64,000 bases of DNA from Pseudomonas sp. PDM18 (GTDB taxonomy: Bacteria; Pseudomonadota; Gammaproteobacteria; Pseudomonadales; Pseudomonadaceae): assembly GCF_014852585.1 (NCBI RefSeq), contig NZ_JACVBX010000007.1, forward strand, positions 1 to 64,000, given 5' to 3'. This document shows, in pieces, positions 8,461-16,840 of the stretch (position 1 is the stretch's first letter; each line of letters opens with the position of its first letter). The position numbers and the translations under genes are program-made. The notes under the pieces are model-generated. The model had not been told where the DNA came from and did no database searches. It saw only the letters and a program-made list of their open reading frames with translations.

Positions 8461-9657
8461 ATGATCATCAAACCGCGCGTGCGTGGCTTCATCTGCGTCA
8501 CTACCCACCCGACCGGCTGTGAAGCCAACGTCAAGGAACAGATCGAGTACGTCGAGGCGCACGGCCCCATCGCCAACGGTCCGAAGAAGGTCCTGGTCAT
8601 CGGCTCCTCCACCGGCTACGGTCTGGCCGCGCGCATCAGTGCCGCCTTTGGCGCCGGCGCCGACACCCTGGGCGTGTTCTTCGAGCGCCCCGGCAGCGAG
8701 ACCAAGGCGGGCACCGCCGGCTGGTACAACTCCGCTGCCTTCGAGAAGTTTGCCAAGGCCAAGGGCCTGTACGCGCGCAGCATCAACGGCGATGCCTTCT
8801 CCGATGAAGTGAAGAAAGTCACCATCGAAACCATCAAGCAGGACCTGGGCAAGGTCGACCTGGTGGTCTACAGCCTGGCCGCTCCGCGCCGTACCCACCC
8901 GAAGACCGGCGAGGTCTTCAACTCCGTGCTCAAGCCGGTCGGCAAGGCCGTCAACTTCCGTGGTCTGGACACCGACAAGGAAGTGATCAAGGAAAGCGTG
9001 ATGGAGCCGGCGACGCCCGAGGAAATCGCCAACACCGTCGCGGTCATGGGCGGTGAAGACTGGCAGATGTGGATCGACGCCCTGCAGGACGCCGGTGTGC
9101 TGGCCGACGGCGCCAAGACCACCGCCTTCACCTACCTGGGCGAAGAGATCACCCACGACCTGTACTGGAACGGCTCCATCGGCGCCGCCAAGAAGGACCT
9201 GGACCAGAAGGTCCTGGGTATTCGCGAGAAGCTGGCTGCCACCGGTGGCGACGCTCGCGTTTCCGTGCTGAAGGCCGTGGTCACCCAGGCCAGCTCGGCC
9301 ATCCCAATGATGCCGCTGTACCTGTCGCTGCTGTTCAAGGTGATGAAGGAGAAGGGCACCCACGAAGGTTGCATCGAGCAGGTCGACGGCCTGTTCCGTG
9401 AAAGCCTGTACGGCGCCGAGCCGCACCTGGACGCCGATGGTCGCTTGCGCGCCGACTACAAGGAACTGCAGCCGGATGTGCAGGACACCGTGAAGGATCT
9501 GTGGAACAAGGTGACTAACGAGAACCTGTACCAGTTGACCGACTTCACCGGCTACAAGTCCGAGTTCCTGCGACTCTTCGGCTTCGAGATCGCTGGCGTG
9601 GACTACGAGCAGGACGTCAATCCGGACGTGCAGATTCCGAATCTGATCCAGCTCTGA
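8461..9657 (+). CDS. fabV: Enoyl-[acyl-carrier-protein] reductase FabV (NADH-dependent)
   Basis: This 398-residue protein performs the last reductive step of fatty-acid elongation. FabV is a long-form SDR enzyme that is naturally resistant to triclosan in Pseudomonas. Visible features are the start [17 protein letters not shown], an NADH-binding [11 protein letters not shown] near residue 50, and the family-specific Y-x8-K-K active site with Tyr235 and Lys244/Lys245. Length is normal. It is transcribed alone, between the etfA terminator and a strong terminator at 9668-9702. Confidence 0.97.
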   Translation: MIIKPRVRGFICVTTHPTGCEANVKEQIEYVEAHGPIANGPKKVLVIGSSTGYGLAARISAAFGAGADTLGVFFERPGSETKAGTAGWYNSAAFEKFAKAKGLYARSINGDAFSDEVKKVTIETIKQDLGKVDLVVYSLAAPRRTHPKTGEVFNSVLKPVGKAVNFRGLDTDKEVIKESVMEPATPEEIANTVAVMGGEDWQMWIDALQDAGVLADGAKTTAFTYLGEEITHDLYWNGSIGAAKKDLDQKVLGIREKLAATGGDARVSVLKAVVTQASSAIPMMPLYLSLLFKVMKEKGTHEGCIEQVDGLFRESLYGAEPHLDADGRLRADYKELQPDVQDTVKDLWNKVTNENLYQLTDFTGYKSEFLRLFGFEIAGVDYEQDVNPDVQIPNLIQL

Positions 9658-9667
9658 GTTTGCCCCA

Positions 9668-9702
9668 ACAGAAACGGCGCCTTCGGGCGCCGTTTCTGTT
9701 TT
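9668..9702. terminator. Terminator between fabV and the convergent hydrolase gene
   Basis: ACAGAAACGGCGCC, TTCG tetraloop, GGCGCCGTTTCTGT, then TTT: a 14-bp perfect stem with an extra-stable loop. Confidence 0.92.
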
Positions 9703-9712
9703 CCGGGCAGGT

Positions 9713-10660
9713 TCAGTTCGACGCGGTTACGGGGGCGTGATTGCGCTGGAGGAAGTCCAGGTAGAGACGGGCACTTTCCTCCGGGCGCTCGATCATTGGT
9801 ACGTGGCCGCAATCGCGCAGGATGGCCACACTGGGCTTTTTCAGCAGCGGCTTCATCACGTCGATGCTGGAAACGTCCAGCACGCGGTCGCGGTCGCCCC
9901 ACAGCAGCAGGGTCGGTGCGGTGATCTTCGGCAGCTCGGGCTCCAGCGGGATGTAGCGTTCACGTAGCTGCTGGAAGACCATGGCGTTGAACGCGCTGCG
10001 CTCCAGCGAGCGTTCCGCCAGGTAATCCCGCAGCCGTGACGGCAGCGGCGGCTTCTGCACGAAGACGAAGTCGAGCAGGGCCGGGAAGTCGTCCACCGAG
10101 CGCAGCACCAGCGGATTTTCTCCGGCCTTGAGGCGCTCGAACAGCTCGCTCGGGTGCGGCGCCGTAACTCCGGCATTGTCGAATAGGCCGACCGACAGCA
10201 CTTCCTGCGGATGCCGCGCGGCGAGCAATGCGGCGATGTGCCCGCCCATGGAATTGCCGACCACATGGAAGCGGCCGATGCCCTGTTCGTGCATGAAATC
10301 CGCCAGGCGCTCGGCCTGAGTGCCGACGTCGTAGCTGACATTCTGCGGTTTGCTGCTGTCGCCGAAGCCCGGCAGGTCTACGGCGATGACGTGGTAATCC
10401 TTGGTCAGGAAGCGGGCGAAGCGCGGCCAGTTGCTCTTGTCGGCGCCGAAGCCGTGGATCAGCAGGATGGTCTGGGCCTTTTCCGGGCCGCCCTCGTAGT
10501 AGGTGATGTCGAGGTTGTCGACCTGCAGGCTGTTGGTGGACAGCCGGGCGCGGGCGCTTTCGACGTACTGCGCGGTCGCCAGCAAGGTGGAGGGGAAGGC
10601 GTAGAGCACGCCGGCGGCGACGGCTATCGCCAGGAGAAGGGCCAGAAGGGCTTTCTTCAT
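9713..10660 (-). CDS. Alpha/beta hydrolase, lipase/esterase-like, membrane-anchored or secreted
   Basis: The 315-residue protein starts with a hydrophobic segment (residues about 3-22) that is a signal peptide or anchor. An alpha/beta-hydrolase core follows: oxyanion segment LIHGFGADKSNW, nucleophile elbow GNSMGG, a WGDRDRVLD loop with the acid, and a DCGHVPMIERPE loop with the histidine. It probably cleaves an ester or lipid in the periplasm; the substrate cannot be read from sequence. It sits convergent to fabV, as PA2949 does next to PA2950 in P. aeruginosa (from memory). Confidence 0.88.
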   Translation of the reverse strand: MKKALLALLLAIAVAAGVLYAFPSTLLATAQYVESARARLSTNSLQVDNLDITYYEGGPEKAQTILLIHGFGADKSNWPRFARFLTKDYHVIAVDLPGFGDSSKPQNVSYDVGTQAERLADFMHEQGIGRFHVVGNSMGGHIAALLAARHPQEVLSVGLFDNAGVTAPHPSELFERLKAGENPLVLRSVDDFPALLDFVFVQKPPLPSRLRDYLAERSLERSAFNAMVFQQLRERYIPLEPELPKITAPTLLLWGDRDRVLDVSSIDVMKPLLKKPSVAILRDCGHVPMIERPEESARLYLDFLQRNHAPVTASN

Positions 10661-10757
10661 GAGAAGTCCTTATTACCAAATCGGGTCGGTGTGCTTTACG
10701 CTAGCATTTTGCGGCTCTAAGCATGGCCGTTCTTTCTTCTGGTGAGCGAGACTACCG

Positions 10758-11585
10758 ATGCCTGATTGCTCCACGCTGATCCGTGCGGCGCTGTTGCTGG
10801 TGACTTTCTCCATTCCCCTGGCCGGTTCTGCTGCCGGCAAGTGCGAGCGCCTGGTGGCCACCGGCAACCCGGAGTACCCGCCTTACCTGTGGCGCGACCA
10901 GGCGCAGCCGGAACGCCTGATCGGCGCCAATGCCGACCTGCTGGAGCAGATCGGCAAGGCAGTCGGGGTGAATATCCGGGTCATCTACACCGGTTCCTGG
11001 GCGCGCGCGCAAGAAGAGGCGCGGTTGGGTCGGGTCGACCTGATCGCCGGCGCCTTCCTCACACCGCCGCGCCTGGAGACCATGGACTACATCCATCCGG
11101 CCTTCCTCACCACCGACAACGTGGTGTGGATGCGCAAGGACGCCACCACGCACTACACCGGGCGCGACGACCTGCGTGGCCTGAAGGGCGGCACTCTGGT
11201 GAACAACAGCTTCGGCCCGGACTTCGACACCTTCGCCAAGCAGGAGCTGACCCTGGAAGAGGTGCCCAGCCTGACCCAGGCCTTCCAGAAACTCCTGCTC
11301 AAGCGCTCGGATTATGTGATCTACGAGCACTACCCCGGCCTGGCGGTCGCCGATACCCTCGGCATGGCCGACGACCTGCAGCCACTGGAACCGCCGATCT
11401 CCAGCGAAGGTCTTTACCTGACCGTGGCGCACAACTCGGCCTGCAACGACCCGTGGCTGCGCGGACAACTGGCGAAAAAAATGACAGAATTGACGGCCGC
11501 CGGAGTCCCGCAGCGCCTGCTGCAGGACAACCTGGCCCGCTGGAAGGCCCAGCAGCTTCAGCCTGCCAGCACTCCCACCGAGTAG
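10758..11585 (+). CDS. Family 3 periplasmic substrate-binding protein
   Basis: The 275-residue protein has an N-terminal signal peptide (hydrophobic to about residue 26, GSAAG cleavage area). The amino-acid-type periplasmic binding fold is visible in ERLVATGNPEYPPYLWRD, then GANADLLEQIGKAVG and GRVDLIAGAFLTPPRLE. No ABC permease or ATPase gene is nearby, so it may be an orphan binding or sensing protein rather than a transporter component. The next gene begins 13 bases later, making an operon with the two lipoprotein genes likely. The ligand is unknown. Confidence 0.8.
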   Translation: MPDCSTLIRAALLLVTFSIPLAGSAAGKCERLVATGNPEYPPYLWRDQAQPERLIGANADLLEQIGKAVGVNIRVIYTGSWARAQEEARLGRVDLIAGAFLTPPRLETMDYIHPAFLTTDNVVWMRKDATTHYTGRDDLRGLKGGTLVNNSFGPDFDTFAKQELTLEEVPSLTQAFQKLLLKRSDYVIYEHYPGLAVADTLGMADDLQPLEPPISSEGLYLTVAHNSACNDPWLRGQLAKKMTELTAAGVPQRLLQDNLARWKAQQLQPASTPTE

Positions 11586-11598
11586 GACAATAGATTTC

Positions 11599-11958
11599 GT
11601 GATTAATCGACGGATGATGGTCGCCGGCCTGGCTTTGTTTGCGTTGGCCGGCTGTGCGACGAACGACCCGGCACCCAACGAACAGATGCGCCTCACCGAG
11701 CAGGCGCTGGAACAGGCCAAGGCCGTGGGTGCGACCGATGACGTGGCCGAACTCAAGCTCGCCGAGGACAAGTACCAGGCCGCCAAGGGCGCCCTGGCAG
11801 TCGGTTCGAACAAGAAGGCGCGGCAACTCGCCGAGCAGGCCGAGCTCGACGCCCGCCTGGCCGAGGCCAAGGAGCTCACTCGCAAGAGCGCCGAGCAACT
11901 GGCTGAGCAAAGCAAAAGCATCAATCGTCTGCGCAAACAGTTGGGAGAAGTGCAATGA
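11599..11958 (+). CDS. DUF4398 lipoprotein, coiled-coil
   Basis: A 119-residue lipoprotein with lipobox LAGC (Cys19). The remainder is almost entirely helical and rich in Ala, Glu and Lys, with heptad-like repeats, as in DUF4398 proteins. It likely lies on the periplasmic face of the envelope. The start is a GTG at 11599 with AGGA about eleven bases upstream; an ATG at 11614 would still leave a usable signal. Its stop overlaps the following OmpA-family gene (ATGA), so the two are made together. Confidence 0.83.
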   Translation: MINRRMMVAGLALFALAGCATNDPAPNEQMRLTEQALEQAKAVGATDDVAELKLAEDKYQAAKGALAVGSNKKARQLAEQAELDARLAEAKELTRKSAEQLAEQSKSINRLRKQLGEVQ

Positions 11959-12782
11959 CTCCCTCGCAACTGTTGCGTCGTGGCGTCTCGTGGGTGAGCG
12001 CAATGGGCGCCATAGCGCTGCTGGCCGGCTGCGCCAACAGCCAGCTCAGCGAGAAATCCCTGGAGCAGGCCCGCCTGCAGTTCCAGGCCGTTAAGGAAGA
12101 CTCCTCGGTGCTGCGCAGTGCGCCCAAGGACGTGATCCGCGCCGGCGAGTCGCTGGCCCGTGCCGAGCGCCTGTCCAACTACTGGGGCAGCAATGACGAC
12201 GTACTGCAGTACTCCTACCTCAGTCAGCGCTACAGCGAGATTGCTCGCGAGCACAGCAACCTGGCGCTGAATCAGGAGCGCCTGGCCAAGCAGCAGATGG
12301 AGCGTGAACGTCTGCAACTGGCTATGCGCGAAGCGCGCCTGCTCAACGTGCAGGAGCAGAGCAAGTGGCTGGAGCAGCAGATGGTCAGCCTCGCCACCAA
12401 CGAAACCGAACGCGGCCTGGTGCTGACACTCGGCGACGTGCTGTTCGACAGCGGCGAAGCGGACCTCAAGCCCGCCGCCAATCGCACCGTGCTCAAGCTG
12501 GTGCAGTTCCTCCAGCTCAATCCGCGTCGGGTGGTCCGCATCGAGGGCTACACCGACGGTGAAGGCGACCGCGAGCAGAATCTGCAGTTGTCCAAGGACC
12601 GTGCGCAGGCCGTAGCTGACGCGCTGACCGACCTGGGTGTGGACGAGAAGCGCGTGCAGGTGCAGGGCTATGGCGAGGCCTATCCGATCTCGGACAACGC
12701 CTCGTCACTGGGGCGTGCGCAGAACCGTCGGGTGGAGATCGTCTTCTCCGATGAGAAGGGCCAACTCGGCGCCGAGCGCTGA
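11955..12782 (+). CDS. DUF4398/OmpA-domain lipoprotein
   Basis: The 275-residue protein has a lipobox at LAGC (Cys26), then a helical DUF4398-like stretch to about residue 150. The C-terminal OmpA peptidoglycan-binding domain contains LTLGDVLFDSGEADLKP, EGYTDGEGDREQNLQLSKDRA and SLGRAQNRRVEIVF. It should tether the outer membrane to peptidoglycan. Both this protein and its upstream neighbour carry DUF4398-type helices, suggesting they pair with each other. A terminator follows 25 bases later. Confidence 0.9.
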   Translation: MTPSQLLRRGVSWVSAMGAIALLAGCANSQLSEKSLEQARLQFQAVKEDSSVLRSAPKDVIRAGESLARAERLSNYWGSNDDVLQYSYLSQRYSEIAREHSNLALNQERLAKQQMERERLQLAMREARLLNVQEQSKWLEQQMVSLATNETERGLVLTLGDVLFDSGEADLKPAANRTVLKLVQFLQLNPRRVVRIEGYTDGEGDREQNLQLSKDRAQAVADALTDLGVDEKRVQVQGYGEAYPISDNASSLGRAQNRRVEIVFSDEKGQLGAER

Positions 12783-12807
12783 TCCCTTCGCAATATCCCG
12801 TCACAGG

Positions 12808-12840
12808 AAAACCCCGGAAGCCTCGGCTCCGGGGTTTTTT
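12808..12840 (+). terminator. Terminator after the OmpA-family gene
   Basis: AAACCCCGGA and TCCGGGGTTT bracket a short loop and are followed by a T run. Confidence 0.88.
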
Positions 12841-12934
12841 GTCAGGGGGATCTCGAAATCTTTCGAGTGGCAGCTTGGCGAAAATAGCCGAGTGCGACTA
12901 ATCCCCTCAGGGGAGCTTTAGACGAGAGAACGAG

Positions 12935-13570
12935 ATGTCATCGGAAAAGAAGCTTTTCAACGTAATCGTGGCGGACCCGCAACCGATGATCGGTTGGGGC
13001 CTGGAGCGCTATCTGCTGGAGCGCGAACTGGCGCAGGTGAAAGCCTTCGTCAGCGATACCGACAGCTTGCTAGATGTGCTCAATGCCCATCCCGAGGTCG
13101 ACCTGGCCATCGTCGAGTTGGCGCTGCCCGGCGCCCGTGGGCGTGACGGCGTGCACCTGATCGAGTGGCTGCAGCGCCACCATCCGGAAGTGCCTGTATT
13201 GGTCTACTCGGTCATGGGCGCGCCGCTGTTGGCGACCGCGGCGGTCAAGTGCGGCGCCGTAGGCTATGTCTGCAAGCGCAACCCGTTGAGCCTGCTGGAC
13301 GACGCCATCACCCGCATCCGCAAGGGCGAAACCTACATCGACCCGATGCTGCGGCCGCCGCGCCACACCGGCAAGCCGCTGAGCCCGACCGAGATCGATA
13401 TCATCCGTCGCCTGGCCCATGGCGCCACGGTGGGTGAGATCGCCGAGCGGACCAACCGCAGCGTCTCCACTATCAGCACCCACAAGCGAAACGCCATGCA
13501 GAAGCTCGGCCTGACCACCGACGCGCAACTGGTGGTGGCGGGCCTGCTGGACTGGCTCGGGGAGATCTGA
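12935..13570 (+). CDS. LuxR-type response regulator with an atypical receiver
   Basis: The 211-residue regulator has an N-terminal receiver (about residues 8-130) and a C-terminal LuxR/GerE helix-turn-helix (LSPTEIDIIRRLAHGATVGEI, then STISTHKRNAMQKLG) in the style of RcsB. The phospho-acceptor position is Glu61 (AIVELALPG), and only one of the paired N-terminal acids remains (VADPQP). The lysine of GYVCKRN is kept. It is therefore probably phosphorylation-independent or locked in an active-like state. No sensor kinase gene adjoins it. Confidence 0.88.
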   Translation: MSSEKKLFNVIVADPQPMIGWGLERYLLERELAQVKAFVSDTDSLLDVLNAHPEVDLAIVELALPGARGRDGVHLIEWLQRHHPEVPVLVYSVMGAPLLATAAVKCGAVGYVCKRNPLSLLDDAITRIRKGETYIDPMLRPPRHTGKPLSPTEIDIIRRLAHGATVGEIAERTNRSVSTISTHKRNAMQKLGLTTDAQLVVAGLLDWLGEI

Positions 13571-13587
13571 GCGGGCAGGGCGGTGCA

Positions 13588-13650
13588 ACTGTATCGGACG
13601 GAATGCTTTCGACTGTTCTGGAACAGTTTGCACTTTTTGGCTACTGTTTC
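13588..13650. promoter_or_regulatory. Repeated ACTGT motifs and palindrome upstream of the MocR gene
   Basis: ACTGTTC-TG-GAACAGT at 13612-13627 is a palindrome with perfect 7-bp arms. The same half-site begins at 13588 (ACTGTATCGG) and 13643 (ACTGTTTCGG), so three copies lie in the 60 bp before the regulator gene. MocR proteins commonly bind repeated sites near their own promoters, so an autoregulatory operator is plausible but untested. Confidence 0.5.
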
Positions 13651-13676
13651 GGTTCAATGACCGAGGGATGGCCGTC

Positions 13677-15116
13677 ATGTCCAATCTGCTGCTGTACCAG
13701 CGCATCGCCCAGCAACTGGCGGAAGACATCCGTCGTGGTGTCTACCAGCCGGGTGAGCGCGTTCCGTCCGTGCGCAAGTTGAGTACCCAGCTCAATGTCA
13801 GCCACGCCACGGTGCTCCAGGCCTATGCCACCCTCGAAGACCAGGGGCTGATCCGCGCGCGCCCGCAGTCCGGCTTCTACGTGCACCGCACGCCGGCGCT
13901 GACCGCATCCACACCGGATATCGCCCGAGTCGAGCGGCCCGGCCTGGTCACCCGCAGCAGCATCATCAACCAGGTGCTCGCCGAGGCGCGCCGCGAAGGC
14001 GTGTTCCCGCTGGGCGCTGCCGTGCCGCACGTGGATTACCTCCCGGTTCGCGCGCTGCACCAGCAATTGGCCAAGGTCACGCGCTTTTCCAGCCCGCGCG
14101 CCTTCAGCTACATGTTCAGCCCCGGCTACGAGCCGCTGCGCCGCCAGGTGGCGATCCGCATGCGCGATGCTGGCGTGGTGGTCGACCCGACCCAGGTGAC
14201 CATCACCCATGGCTGCGTGGACGCCATCCATATGGCCTTGCGCGTGATGACCCGTCCGGGCGATCTGATCGCCACCGAGTCGCCTAGCTACTACGGGCTG
14301 CTGCAGTTGGCCGACATCCTCGGCCTCAAGGTCATCGAGATCCCCAGCGACCCGCTCACCGGCATCAGCCTGGAGGCCCTGCAACTGGCGGCCAACCAAT
14401 GGCCGATCAAGGCGCTGGTGCTGACCGCGCGTCTGAGCAACCCGTTGGGCGGCACTATTCCGGAAGACCGCCAGAAGGCGCTGCTCAAGCTCACCGCCGA
14501 ACACAACATCGGCGTGATCGAGGACGACATCTATGGCGAGCTGATGTTCGACCAGGGCCAGACCAAGGCGCTCAAGGCACACGATCGTGATGGTCGGGTG
14601 GTGTACTGCTCGAGCTTTTCCAAGACCATTTCTCCGGGCGTGCGCATCGGCTGGATCATCACCGAGCGCTATCAGGAGGAAATCCGCCGTCTGCAAACCT
14701 TCACCACGCACTCGGCGTGCACCGTCACCCAGATGGGCGTGGCGGCGTACCTGGAGAACGGTGGCTACGACCGGCACCTGCGCTACATCCGCCAGGAGTA
14801 CCGCAAGAACATGACCGCGTACCAACTCGCGGTGCAGCAGTACTTCCCCGAAGGTACGCAGATGACCCGGCCCAAGGGTGGCTTCATCCTCTGGGTCAGT
14901 CTGCCGGCCAAGGTGAACACCAAGGAGCTGCACGTGCGAGCGCTGGAGCAGGGCATCAGCATCGCGCCGGGACTGATCTTCAGTAATACCGAGCAATTCA
15001 ACAACTGCCTGCGCCTGACCTGCGGCATCCCGTGGGACCGCGAGGCGGAGCGGGCGATCATGACCCTCGGCATGCTGGCCTGCCAGCTCTGCCAGGAAGA
15101 GCTGATCGCCGCGTAA
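13677..15116 (+). CDS. MocR-family regulator (GntR helix-turn-helix fused to a PLP aminotransferase-like domain)
   Basis: The 479-residue protein has a winged-helix GntR domain at about residues 5-75 (YQPGERVPSVRKLSTQLNVSHATV). A type-I aminotransferase-like domain follows, with SFSKTISPGVRIGW carrying the lysine expected to hold pyridoxal phosphate and IEDDIYGELMFD carrying the Asp that contacts it. Such proteins sense PLP-linked metabolites and regulate neighbouring genes. I chose ATG 13677 because GAGGG at 13663 is nine bases upstream; ATG 13668 is too close to it. The target is unknown. Confidence 0.9.
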   Translation: MSNLLLYQRIAQQLAEDIRRGVYQPGERVPSVRKLSTQLNVSHATVLQAYATLEDQGLIRARPQSGFYVHRTPALTASTPDIARVERPGLVTRSSIINQVLAEARREGVFPLGAAVPHVDYLPVRALHQQLAKVTRFSSPRAFSYMFSPGYEPLRRQVAIRMRDAGVVVDPTQVTITHGCVDAIHMALRVMTRPGDLIATESPSYYGLLQLADILGLKVIEIPSDPLTGISLEALQLAANQWPIKALVLTARLSNPLGGTIPEDRQKALLKLTAEHNIGVIEDDIYGELMFDQGQTKALKAHDRDGRVVYCSSFSKTISPGVRIGWIITERYQEEIRRLQTFTTHSACTVTQMGVAAYLENGGYDRHLRYIRQEYRKNMTAYQLAVQQYFPEGTQMTRPKGGFILWVSLPAKVNTKELHVRALEQGISIAPGLIFSNTEQFNNCLRLTCGIPWDREAERAIMTLGMLACQLCQEELIAA

Positions 15117-15129
15117 TTGCCTGGATTGC

Positions 15130-15200
15130 GTAGGTGCGGAGTCCGTCCGCGATAGGTCCGCAGCGCGCCGTATCCCATCGGGGCGGAGTCCACTCCTACC
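15130..15200. repeat. REP-like inverted repeat after the MocR gene
   Basis: GTAGGTGCGGAGTCCGTCCGC on the left and GGCGGAGTCCACTCCTAC on the right form the kind of extragenic palindrome common in Pseudomonas. It lies just downstream of the MocR gene. Confidence 0.6.
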
Positions 15201-15404
15201 GGAATGCTTATCGACGGTTAACCCGTTTATCTGCGCCGTCCCGTCCAAGGAAGATGATCCTTCGACGGGGCCGCCACCGTGCCGCTTGCCACGCCAAACC
15301 TTCTGCCCGATAGCCTCGGCGCTACACCGGGTACCGCGCCATCGGCGCTACTCGGCCGTTGGCGAGACGCCAGCCAAAACCTGCCCTGTTACGGATCGAG
15401 AGAG

Positions 15405-15998
15405 TTGAAGATATCCCCCAAGGACGAAAGTGACGCGGCACTGCTGCGACGCTACCGACAAGGCGACGCCGAGGCCTTCGCCGAGCTCTACGCTCGCCAT
15501 CGCCTCGGCCTGTTCCGCTTCCTCTGCGGCCTTTGTGGCGATCACGGCCAGGCTGAGGAAGTGTTCCAGGAAACCTGGATGAGCCTGATCCGTAGCGACA
15601 GCCAGCCGCTGGGCGCGGCCAGCTTCAAGACCTGGCTGTACCAGATCGGTCGCAACCGCCTGATCGACCATTGGCGCAAGCTGGGCCGTCACCAAGGCCG
15701 CCAGGAAAGCTTCGACGAGCAACTGCACGGCGACGCACTGGCCGGCGAAAGCATCGATCCCGAGCGCGAGCTAAGCCTGAGCCGCGACCAACGGCGCCTG
15801 CAGGGAGCGCTGGAGTCGCTGCCGGAGGAACAGCGCGAAGTATTCCTGCTGCGCACCCATGGCGACCTTGAGCTGAACGAAATTGCCGAACTGACGAAAA
15901 CTCCGGCCGAAACGGTGAAGAGCCGGCTTCGCTATGCCATGCAGAAATTGCGTCGGTTGCTGTCCGACCCGTCGGTGACCGAGGAGGTGAACCCATGA
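15405..15998 (+). CDS. sbrI: ECF-type sigma factor, SbrI-like
   Basis: The 197-residue protein contains sigma region 2 (LYARHRLGLFRFLCGLCGD, EEVFQETWMSLIR, FKTWLYQIGRNRLIDHWRK) and region 4 (LESLPEEQREVFLLRTHGDLELNEIAELT, then ETVKSRLRYAMQKLR). It directs RNA polymerase to a small regulon and is held by the product of the next gene, which overlaps it by four bases. In P. aeruginosa the equivalent pair PA2896/PA2895 (SbrI/SbrR) affects swarming and biofilm. The start is uncertain: TTG at 15405 has GAGAG nearby and gives a normal length, while a GTG at 15279 would add 42 residues unlike a sigma factor. Confidence 0.85.
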   Translation: MKISPKDESDAALLRRYRQGDAEAFAELYARHRLGLFRFLCGLCGDHGQAEEVFQETWMSLIRSDSQPLGAASFKTWLYQIGRNRLIDHWRKLGRHQGRQESFDEQLHGDALAGESIDPERELSLSRDQRRLQGALESLPEEQREVFLLRTHGDLELNEIAELTKTPAETVKSRLRYAMQKLRRLLSDPSVTEEVNP

Positions 15999-16714
15999 AC
16001 CGCGATCCGCACGAGCAGGACATGCTCGAGCACTACCGCCGGCACAGCGATGAACAGCCGTCGGCACAGCTGGACGCGCGCATTCTGGCCGCCGCTCGAG
16101 CTGCCGTTCAGGAGAAAAAGCCGAGTCTCGGCCAGCGCCTGCACCACTGGCTGTTGGGCTCCGGCAGCCGGCAGCGCTGGAGCGTCGCCGTTGCGGGACT
16201 GGCGACGCTGGGCATCGGCCTGAGCCTGACCTTGCGCACCTATGAGGAGTCGCCGAACCGCTACGACGCGCCGGTCGCGCCGGCAATGATGCGCGCGCCG
16301 GCTCCTGCTCCGGCCATGGCGCCGCCAGCGGCTCCGGCCGCTGCGCCCTATATGGCGGAGCCGAGCATGGCTGCGCCGCAGAGGGATAGCGTGGCTGCCG
16401 GTGCTTCTATGGACGCGCTCGCCAAGCCTGCGCCAATGAGTAAGAAAATGGCTGTGGACAGCGCGAAAGCGAAAGCTCAGGCAGAAGCTCGCGAACTGTC
16501 TGATGCCCAGGCGCGCCCAAGCGTGCAAGTAGAGGGAGGGTTGCAGACGCTCGCGGAGGAGGCCGACGAGCCGCGCAGTAGTCTGCTGCATCTGCGCGAC
16601 TTGCAGGGCAAGGGGCAGAAGGAGGAGGCTGGTCGTGTGCGCGAAAGCTTGCGACAACGCTTTCCGGGCCTCGATATCGATCGAGCCCTGAAGGATTTGC
16701 CTGACAACCCTTGA
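15995..16714 (+). CDS. sbrR: Anti-sigma factor, SbrR-like, single-pass membrane protein
   Basis: The 239-residue protein has a short cytoplasmic N-terminal region, one transmembrane segment at about residues 63-80 (WSVAVAGLATLGIGLSLTL), and a low-complexity Ala/Pro/Met-rich linker. A charged C-terminal periplasmic part ends in LRDLQGKGQKEEAGRVRESL. This fits an anti-sigma factor that binds the sigma factor inside the cell and senses outside. The ATGA overlap with the upstream sigma gene supports the pairing. The linker is poorly conserved in character, so function rests on position and topology. Confidence 0.8.
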   Translation: MNRDPHEQDMLEHYRRHSDEQPSAQLDARILAAARAAVQEKKPSLGQRLHHWLLGSGSRQRWSVAVAGLATLGIGLSLTLRTYEESPNRYDAPVAPAMMRAPAPAPAMAPPAAPAAAPYMAEPSMAAPQRDSVAAGASMDALAKPAPMSKKMAVDSAKAKAQAEARELSDAQARPSVQVEGGLQTLAEEADEPRSSLLHLRDLQGKGQKEEAGRVRESLRQRFPGLDIDRALKDLPDNP

Positions 16715-16840
16715 TCAATGACAGGCAGGGTTCAGACCACGTCTGTCAGACTGATCCTAGTAACGCTTTGTCTTGGTAAGGTTCTTGCTCTGCCTCGCAA
16801 CTCGCGCCAGCATTGCGCGGTTTTTCTGACGGTCCGCTCC

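Noticed and set aside
8149-9426. A 425-residue minus-strand frame across fabV
   Set aside because: Opposite to fabV, which has full catalytic motifs; shadow frame.
13641-15248. A 535-residue minus-strand frame across the MocR gene
   Set aside because: Antisense shadow of a gene with intact GntR and PLP motifs.
15279-15404. Longer N terminus of the sigma factor from GTG 15279
   Set aside because: The added 42 residues do not look like sigma region 2 and no ribosome binding site fits; TTG 15405 gives the family length.
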